Shown: piece after piece, positions 43,192-51,425 of the stretch
How positions within the stretch are numbered: the first letter of the stretch is position 1
How the letters are laid out: each line of letters begins with the position of its first letter
From: Firm-04 sp045600205
GTDB taxonomy: Bacteria > Bacillota > Clostridia > Oscillospirales > Ruminococcaceae
Assembly (NCBI GenBank): GCA_045600205.1
Contig: JAZRXM010000029.1
Location: forward strand, 1-64,000
Direction: 5' to 3'
DNA length: 64,000 nt
The notes under the pieces: generated by a model
Told to the model about the DNA's origin: nothing
Databases searched by the model: none
Seen by the model: only the letters and a program-made list of their open reading frames with translations
Translations under genes and position numbers: made by a program

Positions 43192-43279
43192 GGGGCGGCG
43201 GAATTTTTGGCATTCTGTACGAATATTGTTTTTGTTTTTGGTGATATCGCAAATTTGTATGTCAAAACGGTTACGAAAA

Positions 43280-43316
43280 CGGTCTGCGTACAGACAACTT
43301 GTCCATACGCAGACCG
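43280..43316 (-). terminator. Terminator of the DUF378 gene
   Basis: Perfect 11-bp stem (43280-43290 with 43306-43316) with an inner GACAA/TTGTC stem, followed on the minus strand by GTTTTCG. Confidence 0.78.
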
Positions 43317-43351
43317 CTTTACAAAGAGGGGGGATCGGTGTGCCTGTGTGC

Positions 43352-43561
43352 TTATGCCTGCACACCCGCGACACTTTCCTTGCGGAACAGGAACGAAATA
43401 CACCAGACTGCGGAAACCGCAACCAGAATGTAGATCACTCTGCTGATGAGCGATGCCGCGCCGCCAAACAGCCATGCGACAAGATCAAGCTCAAACAGTC
43501 CGACCAGTCCCCAGTTGATGCCGCCGATAACCAGCAGGATCAACGCAATTTTATCCCACAT
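43352..43561 (-). CDS. DUF378 domain small membrane protein
   Basis: 69-residue protein with two membrane helices and the DUF378 signature GGINWGLVGLFELDLV in the first half. The family is widespread and small, without an assigned function. ATG 43561 follows GAGG by 9 nt; a longer reading of 13 more codons lacks a ribosome-binding site. The upstream 43562-43733 is AT-rich and holds no gene I can support; a -35/-10 pair with only 15-bp spacing near 43615-43650 is too weak to call. Confidence 0.85.
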   Translation of the reverse strand: MWDKIALILLVIGGINWGLVGLFELDLVAWLFGGAASLISRVIYILVAVSAVWCISFLFRKESVAGVQA

Positions 43562-43733
43562 GAACGATAACCTCACTTCATGGTAACTCACGGCGGACAA
43601 ATTCCGATTGCCGCGCCGTAATCATAGCATGGCTGATTTGAATGCAATTATACATACGGCAAAAAATTCCGTTTTCCGCAATATTTCGCTTGTTTTTTCT
43701 AAGATATTAAAAGAATCTTAAAGAGTTGGGTGC

Positions 43734-43762
43734 TTGAATCTTAATTTCAAATTGGGTATAAT
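43734..43762 (+). promoter_or_regulatory. Promoter of the ABC transporter gene with TACCCAA repeats
   Basis: TTGAAT (43734-43739), 17-bp spacer, TATAAT (43757-43762). TTGGGTA (43752-43758) overlaps the -10; its inverse TACCCAA follows at 43771-43777 and again at 43784-43790. The symmetrical placement around the start site suggests an operator. Confidence 0.75.
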
Positions 43763-43828
43763 GTTGCTTGTACCCAAAACCAATACCCAAAATACAAACA
43801 AAAAACATTTTATGAGGAGAGGCAGTCT

Positions 43829-46669
43829 ATGCTGGAAACCAAAGAACTGGTTAAGGTCTATAAGCCGAAAAAAGGCGTTGCCGTTACGGCGATTGACCAC
43901 GTTTCCCTGCGATTCCCTGAAAAAGGTATGGTATTCCTGCTTGGTAAGTCGGGCAGTGGTAAATCCACCATGCTGAACCTGCTTGGCGGTCTGGACAAAT
44001 ACGATGACGGTGAGATCATCATTAAGGGCATTTCGTCCAAGGATTTCAATCAGCAGCGTTTTGACAGCTACCGCAATACCTATGTCGGTTTTATCTTCCA
44101 GGAATACAATGTTCTGGAGGAATTCACGGTCGGTGCAAACGTGGCACTGGCACTGGAACTGCAAAGTAAAACCGCAACCGATGAGGAGATCAACCGCATT
44201 CTGCATGATGTGGATCTGGACGGTTTTGGCGACCGTAAGCCGAATGAACTTTCCGGCGGACAGAAGCAGCGTGTTGCGATTGCAAGAGCACTCGTCAAGA
44301 ATCCGGAGATCATCATGGCGGATGAGCCGACCGGCGCATTGGATTCCGCAACCGGTCGTCAGGTGCTGGATACCCTGAAAAAACTCTCGGCGGAAAAACT
44401 GGTCATTGTGGTATCGCATGACCGCGAGTACGCAGAGCAGTACGCTGACCGTATCATTGAGCTGGCAGACGGCAAGGTCATCCGCGATGTGGAGTGGATC
44501 CCCGAGGAAAACACCGCAGCCGAGCAGGAAAAGAAGCTGATCTACCGCGCCACGACCATTGAGATCCCCGCAGGCTACCATCTGACAGAGGAAGACCGCC
44601 TGCAAATCAACGAATATCTCGACAAGCTGAAATCAGGTGCGACCGTTGCGCTGCCCGATGAGATGCGCGGTTTCCGTCCGACCGATGAAACCCGTATCCC
44701 GCGGCAGGATGGCTCCAAGTTCAATCTGATCCGTTCCAAACTGCCGCTGAAAAGCGCATTCAAGATCGGATGCAGCAGCCTGAAGCATAAGCGGTTCCGT
44801 CTGGTCATGACGATTTTGCTTTCTGTTGCGGCGTTTTCCATGTTTGCAGTCGTTGATACCTTTGGCTCGTATAATCACATCCGCGCCTGCACCGATTCGC
44901 TGATCGACAGCAATCTGGATTACGTTTCCGTTTCCAAATCCCATAAATTCAATGCAGGCACACTGGATGAATACTGGGCATCTTACGGCTACAAGCTGAC
45001 TGCAGCAGATCTGGAAGATGTCCAAAAGGAAACAGGCATTCCGATGCTCGGTATGTATACGCCTTTCGACAGTGCCCTTGATTTTGATAAACAGTATGAT
45101 GCTTCGGTATTCGATACAAAAACGCAATTTTCCACGAAAATGGATTGGTTTAGCGGCTATGTCGAAATCACGGAGGAAACCCTGAAAAATATGGGCTATT
45201 CCCTGACGGCAGGTACGCTTCCCGATGGCAATAAGGATGAAATTGCAATCAGTATGGCTGCCTATGAAACCTTCCGCAAGGGAGGCTATACGCCGCTGAA
45301 AATAGATGCGGACGGCACCATTCAGTATGCCGACAGCAAAACGGAAACCATTTCAAGCCCTGACGGCTCCAAACGTGAGGAGCGCAAGATCAATTACACC
45401 AAAATCAACTCCCCGCAGGATTTGATCGGTAAAACGCTGATGCTGGATAATATCAATTATACGGTGACAGGCGTTGTGGATACCAAACTGGACCTTTCCC
45501 GCTATGAACTTCTGGATAAGGAAGAAGTTGGCAATAATACCAATATTATCCTCCAATATATCTTGTATTCCGAACTGCAAACCGCACTGGGTGACAGTAT
45601 GACGGGCTGTGTGATGGTCGGCAAGGGCAAAGTGGAAAAGATGATTGCGAATGCTCCGAAGGTGTTCCAGCTTAATGATGGCAACCTGAGATTGTACTCC
45701 TATGACCAGCAGACAGATGCCAACTATAACTTGTGGGCGGATACCATTACTTCCCTTTCCAGAATCCCTGCATCGGACATCATCTGGATCAACGGCAAAA
45801 AGGATTCTCTTGCTGAAAATGAGTTCATCATTTCGCTCAGCAGTTTGCAGAAATGGGATCCTGATAGTGGTCAGACTGAATTCATGCCCGAGGATGGTAA
45901 GATTACCATGACTTACGCAAAGAGCGTTGCCGATGAGCTGGAAAAATCTGAATTGAGCGGTCATTTCTACAAATTCGGAGATGATGCTGACAAGAACTTG
46001 GGCACAGTCAAAATTGTGGGTGTCGTTGCAGCGGACAGCCCGTATGAAGGTTCGGTCGTTTGTGCAGACAGCATTTTCGATCTTGCGATTGACAACCCTG
46101 ACGGACTGTATCAGGATGCCATTGGCGCAATGCCGGAAGGTCGCGCGGATGTTGAAAAATTCGTCAAGTACTGCTATCGTGACGGCAAAGACATTGTTGA
46201 ACGCTATTCCCTGAACAACGCTGTCACCTATGAACTGGACAATGTCAATGAGATTCTGAATGTACTTTCCAAGGTATTCTTCTGGATCGGCGTTGGTTTT
46301 GCAGTCTTTGCATCCCTGCTGATGGCGAACTTCATCAGCACTTCCATCAACTACAAGCGGCAGGAGATCGGTATTCTGCGTGCAATCGGTTCGCGTTCCA
46401 ATGACGTATTCCGCATTTTCTTCTCCGAAAGCTTTGTCATTGCAATGATCGAGTTTGTACTCTCTGCAATTTTGTGCGGCGTGGGCATCACAATATTCAA
46501 TGCGCTGCTGCGTAAAAACTGCGGTATCCTTGTGACAGTACTGCATTTCGGTATCCGACAGGTCATTTTGCTGTTCGTGATCTCGATTGCGGTTGCATGG
46601 ATCGCAAGCTTCCTGCCTGTCAGACGCATCGCTGCCAAGAAACCGATTGATGCGATTCGCGGCAGATAA
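43829..46669 (+). CDS. MacB-like ABC transporter, ATPase fused to FtsX-type permease
   Basis: 946-residue fusion of an ATPase and a permease. The nucleotide-binding domain (1-230) has Walker A GKSGSGKST (39-47), signature LSGGQKQR (141-148) and Walker B IIMADEPT (161-168). After a linker comes the first membrane helix (about 330-350), a large extracytoplasmic domain of about 450 residues, and three C-terminal helices with FtsX-type spacing (about 815-945). MacB-type transporters drive conformational work on outside substrates, often peptides or antibiotics, rather than classical transport. GAGGAGAGG precedes the ATG. No histidine kinase is adjacent. Substrate unknown. Confidence 0.92.
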   Translation: MLETKELVKVYKPKKGVAVTAIDHVSLRFPEKGMVFLLGKSGSGKSTMLNLLGGLDKYDDGEIIIKGISSKDFNQQRFDSYRNTYVGFIFQEYNVLEEFTVGANVALALELQSKTATDEEINRILHDVDLDGFGDRKPNELSGGQKQRVAIARALVKNPEIIMADEPTGALDSATGRQVLDTLKKLSAEKLVIVVSHDREYAEQYADRIIELADGKVIRDVEWIPEENTAAEQEKKLIYRATTIEIPAGYHLTEEDRLQINEYLDKLKSGATVALPDEMRGFRPTDETRIPRQDGSKFNLIRSKLPLKSAFKIGCSSLKHKRFRLVMTILLSVAAFSMFAVVDTFGSYNHIRACTDSLIDSNLDYVSVSKSHKFNAGTLDEYWASYGYKLTAADLEDVQKETGIPMLGMYTPFDSALDFDKQYDASVFDTKTQFSTKMDWFSGYVEITEETLKNMGYSLTAGTLPDGNKDEIAISMAAYETFRKGGYTPLKIDADGTIQYADSKTETISSPDGSKREERKINYTKINSPQDLIGKTLMLDNINYTVTGVVDTKLDLSRYELLDKEEVGNNTNIILQYILYSELQTALGDSMTGCVMVGKGKVEKMIANAPKVFQLNDGNLRLYSYDQQTDANYNLWADTITSLSRIPASDIIWINGKKDSLAENEFIISLSSLQKWDPDSGQTEFMPEDGKITMTYAKSVADELEKSELSGHFYKFGDDADKNLGTVKIVGVVAADSPYEGSVVCADSIFDLAIDNPDGLYQDAIGAMPEGRADVEKFVKYCYRDGKDIVERYSLNNAVTYELDNVNEILNVLSKVFFWIGVGFAVFASLLMANFISTSINYKRQEIGILRAIGSRSNDVFRIFFSESFVIAMIEFVLSAILCGVGITIFNALLRKNCGILVTVLHFGIRQVILLFVISIAVAWIASFLPVRRIAAKKPIDAIRGR

Positions 46670-46726
46670 TCTCAAAAACTGCGTACTTTCTGTGTTCCTC
46701 ACAGATTGAATTGACACACCCTAAAA

Positions 46727-46777
46727 GCGAAATGTCCTCCGTTTCCGTCCAAGGAAAGCGGAGGATGTTTCGTTTTT
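46727..46777 (+). terminator. Terminator of the ABC transporter gene
   Basis: Long stem (46727-46741 with 46759-46773, three wobbles) with a partly paired loop, followed by T's through 46777. Confidence 0.85.
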
Positions 46778-46820
46778 CGGCATATAGAGCGCATTTTTTG
46801 TGCGGGAATGCTGTTTTCCA

Positions 46821-46849
46821 TTGCTTTTTCCGCCGCACTGTGATATAAT
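46821..46849 (+). promoter_or_regulatory. Sigma-A promoter of the ParB-like/BMP gene
   Basis: TTGCTT (46821-46826), 17-bp spacer, TATAAT (46844-46849). Confidence 0.78.
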
Positions 46850-46890
46850 GAAAAAGACCAACAGACCATATGATGAGAGGAGCGTATTTC

Positions 46891-48837
46891 ATGGCATATC
46901 CTGATTATGTAAAAGCTCAGAAATTGGGTGAAAAGCAGTACCGTCAGGCGATTTCTAAGGGTGCGTATCCGTATCTTCCTGTGCTGGAGGAGATCCTTCG
47001 AAGCGGGCACGAGGAAAGCCGTGTGCAGATCGGACGTGTGGAAATTCCGATCTCTCTGATCGCGGGTACTGCCTCGGTTGGCAGAACCACCGCATTTGCG
47101 TCAAATTTCATGCCGCTTCTCGGCTTTGAGACCGAGTTTGGTGCCAAGTGGTCTGCGCTGTGCGACAGCGTGCGGGAGGAGGGCGTCAATGACCCGATCA
47201 CCGTGCTGGAATATATGCAGCGATTTTACGTGATCGAGGGTAATAAGCGCGTCAGTGTGTCCAAATATTTCGGGGCAGTCAGTATTGATGCCGTCGTCAC
47301 GCGCGTGCTGCCCAAGCTGACCGACAGTACCGAACATCAGCTTTACGCAGAATTCATTGAATTTTACCGCACGGCAGGGCTTTATGAGATCGAAATGTCA
47401 GTGGTGGGCGGTTTCCCGCGACTCCTGGCTGCAATCCCCTCTTACGACCCGATCACGGGTAAACCCTGTGTGTGGTCGGATGATTTACGACATGATGTCA
47501 AATTCCTCTATGCGGTATTTGAGGCGTATTATCTTGCGAAAAACGGTTTGCGTCTGACCTTGGTTGCGGGCGATGCGTTCCTGCGGTTTCTGGAAATTTA
47601 CGGCTACCCTGCTCTCAACAAACTTTCTTCCAATGAGATCAAACAGCGTATGGACAGGGTCTGGCAGGAATTTGAACTGCTTGCCGAGGATAACCCGACT
47701 TCGCATATTCTCTCACCGACGGATGCCTCCCGTAAGGCATCACTTTCGAGAATCCTGCCGCTTGGTGCGCTGACCAATCTGACGGGCACCAATGCACCGC
47801 TGAAAATTGCTTTTCTGTATCCGAAAGACCCGCAGTTTTCCAGTTGGGTCTATAATCACGAGCGCGGCAGAAGTCATGTGGACACAGTGTTCGGGGACGA
47901 TGTGGAAACAAAGGCGTTCATCTCCTCCGAGGATGCCGCAGAGGTCATTATCGAGCAGGCAATTTCAGACGGCTTCCGCATGATTTTTACGACCTCACCC
48001 ATCTACCATGCGGTGAGTATGCGAATGTCGGTGGCACATCCCGATATTATCATCATTAACTGCTCGATGAACAATTCCTATCGGCAGCTTCGTACCTATT
48101 ATCTGCGCATTTACGAGGCGAAATTCCTGATGGGCATTATCGCGGGCACCATGACCGAATCCGACCGCATCGGATATATTGCAGATTATCCGATTCTCGG
48201 TACCTTTGCATCTGTGAACGCCTTTGCGCTGGGCGCACAACTGGTCAATCCGCGTGCAAAGGTTTATCTGGACTGGTCTGCTAAACAGAATCATGATCCG
48301 ATCGCGGCATTTCGGAAAAAGGAAATCGACATCGTTTCCAACCGTGATATCAATGCACCGCTTTCCGGCGAAACAGACTACGGATTATACGGCATCTACG
48401 AGGATTACTCGTTCAGTCTGGCGGCACCCGTCTGGAACTGGGGCAGGCTCTATGAGGAACTGGTGCGCTCGGTACTGATCGGTGCATGGAAAAATGATGC
48501 CAACGAAAATGAAAATCAGGCACTGAATTATTATTGGGGATTTTCGTCGGGTGCGATTGATGTCACCTATCCTGTGGAGGCTTTGCCCTATGGTACGCAG
48601 CGTTTGGTGCGCACAATGCAGGATATGATGACCAAAGACCGCTTTCATCCGTTTACAGGTATGCTGCGTGCAAACGACAATACCTTCAAAGCAAAGCAGG
48701 ATGTCGTGCTGACACCCGACGAAATTATACAGATGGACTGGCTCTGCGACAATGTTGTGGGTGAGATTCCCAAGGCGGAAGAACTCAGCGAGAGCTGTCG
48801 CAGCTTTGTAACACAGCATGGTCTGAAAGGAATTTAA
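46891..48837 (+). CDS. Cytosolic fusion of ParB-like domain and BMP (Med/PnrA-type) ligand-binding domain
   Basis: 648-residue protein without signal peptide or lipobox. Residues about 45-135 look like a ParB/Srx-type domain: GVNDPITVLEYMQRFYVIEG followed by NKRVSVSKYFGA, the pattern of the nucleotide-binding loop. Residues about 315-600 resemble the BMP family (nucleoside-binding PnrA, Bacillus Med): KIAFLYPKD, GFRMIFTTSPIYH, and GIIAGTMTESDRIGYIADYP. BMP proteins are normally exported, so this one is probably an intracellular sensor or regulator. AGGAG lies 8 nt before ATG 46891. The phosphoesterase gene follows after 44 bp. Domain calls come from pattern memory. Confidence 0.75.
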   Translation: MAYPDYVKAQKLGEKQYRQAISKGAYPYLPVLEEILRSGHEESRVQIGRVEIPISLIAGTASVGRTTAFASNFMPLLGFETEFGAKWSALCDSVREEGVNDPITVLEYMQRFYVIEGNKRVSVSKYFGAVSIDAVVTRVLPKLTDSTEHQLYAEFIEFYRTAGLYEIEMSVVGGFPRLLAAIPSYDPITGKPCVWSDDLRHDVKFLYAVFEAYYLAKNGLRLTLVAGDAFLRFLEIYGYPALNKLSSNEIKQRMDRVWQEFELLAEDNPTSHILSPTDASRKASLSRILPLGALTNLTGTNAPLKIAFLYPKDPQFSSWVYNHERGRSHVDTVFGDDVETKAFISSEDAAEVIIEQAISDGFRMIFTTSPIYHAVSMRMSVAHPDIIIINCSMNNSYRQLRTYYLRIYEAKFLMGIIAGTMTESDRIGYIADYPILGTFASVNAFALGAQLVNPRAKVYLDWSAKQNHDPIAAFRKKEIDIVSNRDINAPLSGETDYGLYGIYEDYSFSLAAPVWNWGRLYEELVRSVLIGAWKNDANENENQALNYYWGFSSGAIDVTYPVEALPYGTQRLVRTMQDMMTKDRFHPFTGMLRANDNTFKAKQDVVLTPDEIIQMDWLCDNVVGEIPKAEELSESCRSFVTQHGLKGI

Positions 48838-48881
48838 GAATTGAAAAAGAAACATGATCCCGGAAAGAGGAAATCAGAAGC

Positions 48882-49538
48882 ATGAAAATAATGGTGATGT
48901 CGGATGAAGAATCCAAATCCTTGTGGGACCACTATACGCCCGGAAAGTTGAGCGGCTACGATTTGATTCTCTCAAGCGGCGATCTGAAATCGGAGTATCT
49001 TTCGTTTGTGGAAACCTTTTCCAATGCCACGCTGCTCTATGTTCACGGCAACCACGATGAAAACTACGCGGAGAAGCCGCCTGAGGGCTGTTTCCCTGTG
49101 GAGGACGACATTTTTGTATATCAGGGCGTGCGGATTCTGGGACTGGGCGGTTCTATGCGCTATCGCAAAGGAACCTGTCAGTATACCGAAGCGGAAATGC
49201 AGAAGCGCATCCGCAAACTGAAACTGAAACTGTGGAAGTACGGCGGATTTGATATTTTACTGACCCATGCGCCGATTTTGGGCGTGCATGACGGCGATGA
49301 TCTGTGCCATCAGGGCTTTGGGGCGTTTCGCGATCTGATTTTGCGCTATTCCCCGAAATATTTTATTCACGGGCATACGCATATGAACTACGGAATGAAA
49401 ACGCCACGTCTGAGCCTGCTGAATGATACCATTATTATCAACGCATTTACGACCTATTCGTTTGAGTACGGCGACGAAAAACTGCTGGAAGAAGCTGCCA
49501 AAAATCCTGTGCAAATCGAACAAGCCGTTGTCAGATAA
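48882..49538 (+). CDS. Metallophosphoesterase family protein
   Basis: 218-residue calcineurin-like phosphoesterase. Metal-binding motifs are SGDL, YVHGNHDEN, LLTHAPI and FIHGHTHMNYG in the right order. The first motif reads MSDEES instead of the usual DxH, so one metal-ligand histidine is replaced by glutamate. GAAAGAGG lies upstream of ATG 48882. It is 44 bp after the ParB-like/BMP gene and may share its promoter. Substrate unknown; the nearest general relatives are YfcE/YfcE-like phosphodiesterases. Confidence 0.85.
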   Translation: MKIMVMSDEESKSLWDHYTPGKLSGYDLILSSGDLKSEYLSFVETFSNATLLYVHGNHDENYAEKPPEGCFPVEDDIFVYQGVRILGLGGSMRYRKGTCQYTEAEMQKRIRKLKLKLWKYGGFDILLTHAPILGVHDGDDLCHQGFGAFRDLILRYSPKYFIHGHTHMNYGMKTPRLSLLNDTIIINAFTTYSFEYGDEKLLEEAAKNPVQIEQAVVR

Positions 49539-49581
49539 TCTGCTGCGTGTTTGTGGAATCGCAAAAACTGCGTGCTTCCTC

Positions 49582-49610
49582 TTGACAAATTGCAGAGAAG
49601 GTGTTATAAT
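49582..49610 (+). promoter_or_regulatory. Consensus sigma-A promoter of the T-box/trpB unit
   Basis: TTGACA (49582-49587), 17-bp spacer, TATAAT (49605-49610). Transcription should start near 49617, at the beginning of the T-box leader. Confidence 0.88.
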
Positions 49611-49619
49611 CCAATCAGA

Positions 49620-49891
49620 AACCGATGATACGGAGATAAAGGTGACCATGCTGTTCCAGAGAGTCCGAGGTGCTGAGATTCGGGCATAACACAAGTCATC
49701 AAATGGCCCGTGGAGGGCGCAGTCGAGGGGTTCCTCGGGAAAACTGCGACGTGCAGACATACGTCAGTTGTCAGGAATATGAAACGTATTCCGCAAAGGG
49801 CATGGAGCGTATTTGTTCCATGAATCAAGGTGGCACCGCGAGCATCCGCTCGTCCTTGACAAATTGAAATTGTCGGGGACGGGCGTTTTTA
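49620..49891 (+). promoter_or_regulatory. T-box leader, predicted tRNA-Trp responsive
   Basis: The 14-nt T-box AAGGTGGCACCGCG (49827-49840) is nearly consensus, and AGAGAG of Stem I is at about 49659. Stem I starts with a GATGA K-turn element; ACGG pairs with CCGT and GGTGAC with GTCATC around a specifier loop whose 3' side is AAA-TGG-C, giving TGG (49704-49706), the Trp codon. The T-box TGGC would pair with a tRNA ending GCCA, agreeing with G73 of bacterial tRNA-Trp. The terminator stem (49847-49885, followed by five T) ends the leader. Uncharged tRNA-Trp should prevent termination and switch on trpB. An ATG one base earlier is the less likely specifier. Confidence 0.88.
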
Positions 49892-49956
49892 TTTACTGTT
49901 CTCCGACATCCGACCGACGGCGTCCCTTGCCGTCAAATCGAAAGGAGTGCATTGTT

Positions 49957-51333
49957 ATGGCAAACCGCAACGAAATCCCCTACAAAATCTATCTGGAAGA
50001 AAACGAAATGCCGCAGGCATGGTATAATCTGCGCGCAGATATGCAGAAAAAACCTGCACCTCTGCTGAATCCGCAGACGCATCAGCCCGCAACGCTCGAT
50101 GAGCTTTCGCAGGTATTTTGCCGCGAGCTTGCAGCGCAGGAATTGAATGACAAGGATGCCTATATCCCGATTCCGCAGGAAATCCGCGATTTTTACAGAA
50201 TGTATCGTCCCGCACCGCTGGTCCGTGCATACTGTCTGGAGAAAAAACTCGGTACGCCCGCGCATATCTACTATAAATTCGAGGGCAACAACACCTCGGG
50301 AAGCCACAAGCTGAATTCTGCCATCGCACAGGCTTACTACGCGAAAAAGCAGGGCTTGAAAGGTGTCACGACCGAAACAGGCGCAGGTCAGTGGGGTACG
50401 GCACTTTCCATGGCTTGCTCCTATTTTGACCTCGACTGCAAGGTATTCATGGTCAAAGTCAGCTACGAGCAAAAGCCCTTCCGCCGCGAGGTCATGCGCA
50501 CCTATGGCGCATCGGTGACTCCGTCACCTTCCGAAACGACCGCAGTCGGCAGAAAGATTCTTGCAGAGCATCCCGGTACGGGCGGCAGCCTTGGTTGTGC
50601 AGTATCGGAAGCAGTGGAGTGTGCAGGCAGCAATGAGGGCTATCGCTATGTGCTTGGTTCGGTACTGAATCAGGTCATGCTGCACCAGTCGGTCATTGGT
50701 CTGGAAACCAAAATCGCCCTTGATAAATACGGCGTCAAGCCCGATATTATCATCGGATGTGCAGGCGGCGGCTCGAATCTGGGCGGTCTGATCGCACCGT
50801 TTATGGGCGAGCAGGTACGCGGTGAGGCAAATTATCAGTTTATCGCCGTAGAGCCTGCATCCTGTCCGTCCCTGACCCGCGGAAAGTACGCCTATGACTA
50901 CTGCGACACGGGCATGATTTGTCCGCTGGCAAAAATGTATACGCTGGGATGCGATTATATCCCTGCACCAAACCATGCAGGTGGTTTGCGCTATCACGGC
51001 ATGAACAGCACGCTTTCCGAGCTGCACGAGCAAGGATTGCTGGAAGCGCGTTCGGTCAAGCAGACGGATGTTTTCGCTGCTGCCGTGGAATTTGCACGCA
51101 TCGAGGGCATTTTGCCGGCACCTGAAAGCTCACACGCAATTCGTGTTGCAATTGACGAAGCGATGAAGTGTAAGGAAACGGGCGAGGCGAAGAACATCGT
51201 CTTTGGTCTGACGGGCACGGGCTATTTTGATATGTTCGCATACGAAAAGCACAACAACGGTACGCTGACCGACTATATCCCGACCGACGAAGAAATCGCG
51301 CAGGCACTTGCAAAACTTCCGAAGATGGATTAA
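49957..51333 (+). CDS. trpB: TrpB-like tryptophan synthase beta chain (TrpB2 type)
   Basis: 458-residue PLP enzyme of the long TrpB2 group, which couples indole and serine to tryptophan. The PLP lysine is Lys118 in NNTSGSHKLNSA; the glycine-rich phosphate loop CAGGGSNLGG and the ETGAGQWG motif follow. The length and the SGSHKLN form separate it from the normal TrpB of about 400 residues. No trpA, C, D or F lies nearby, so it may salvage indole or work alone. AAAGGAG precedes ATG 49957. Controlled by the T-box leader directly upstream, which supports a tryptophan role. Confidence 0.93.
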   Translation: MANRNEIPYKIYLEENEMPQAWYNLRADMQKKPAPLLNPQTHQPATLDELSQVFCRELAAQELNDKDAYIPIPQEIRDFYRMYRPAPLVRAYCLEKKLGTPAHIYYKFEGNNTSGSHKLNSAIAQAYYAKKQGLKGVTTETGAGQWGTALSMACSYFDLDCKVFMVKVSYEQKPFRREVMRTYGASVTPSPSETTAVGRKILAEHPGTGGSLGCAVSEAVECAGSNEGYRYVLGSVLNQVMLHQSVIGLETKIALDKYGVKPDIIIGCAGGGSNLGGLIAPFMGEQVRGEANYQFIAVEPASCPSLTRGKYAYDYCDTGMICPLAKMYTLGCDYIPAPNHAGGLRYHGMNSTLSELHEQGLLEARSVKQTDVFAAAVEFARIEGILPAPESSHAIRVAIDEAMKCKETGEAKNIVFGLTGTGYFDMFAYEKHNNGTLTDYIPTDEEIAQALAKLPKMD

Positions 51334-51351
51334 GATTTTGATCACACAAAA

Positions 51352-51387
51352 ATGGGGAACCCTGTCAAAGGGTTCCCCATATTTTTT
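51352..51387 (+). terminator. Terminator of trpB
   Basis: Perfect 11-bp stem (51352-51362 with 51370-51380), 7-nt loop, followed by ATTTTTT. Confidence 0.9.
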
Positions 51388-51425
51388 ACATCATGTGGTA
51401 TCTGCGATACAAAGCAGGTACCACT

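Noticed and set aside
45353..46717. Minus-strand open frame opposite the ABC transporter
   Set aside because: Entirely within a confident plus-strand gene; composition is that of an antisense frame.
49540..49900. Coding sequence extending upstream of trpB from 49813
   Set aside because: That frame covers the T-box sequence and terminator; the real start is ATG 49957 with AAAGGAG.
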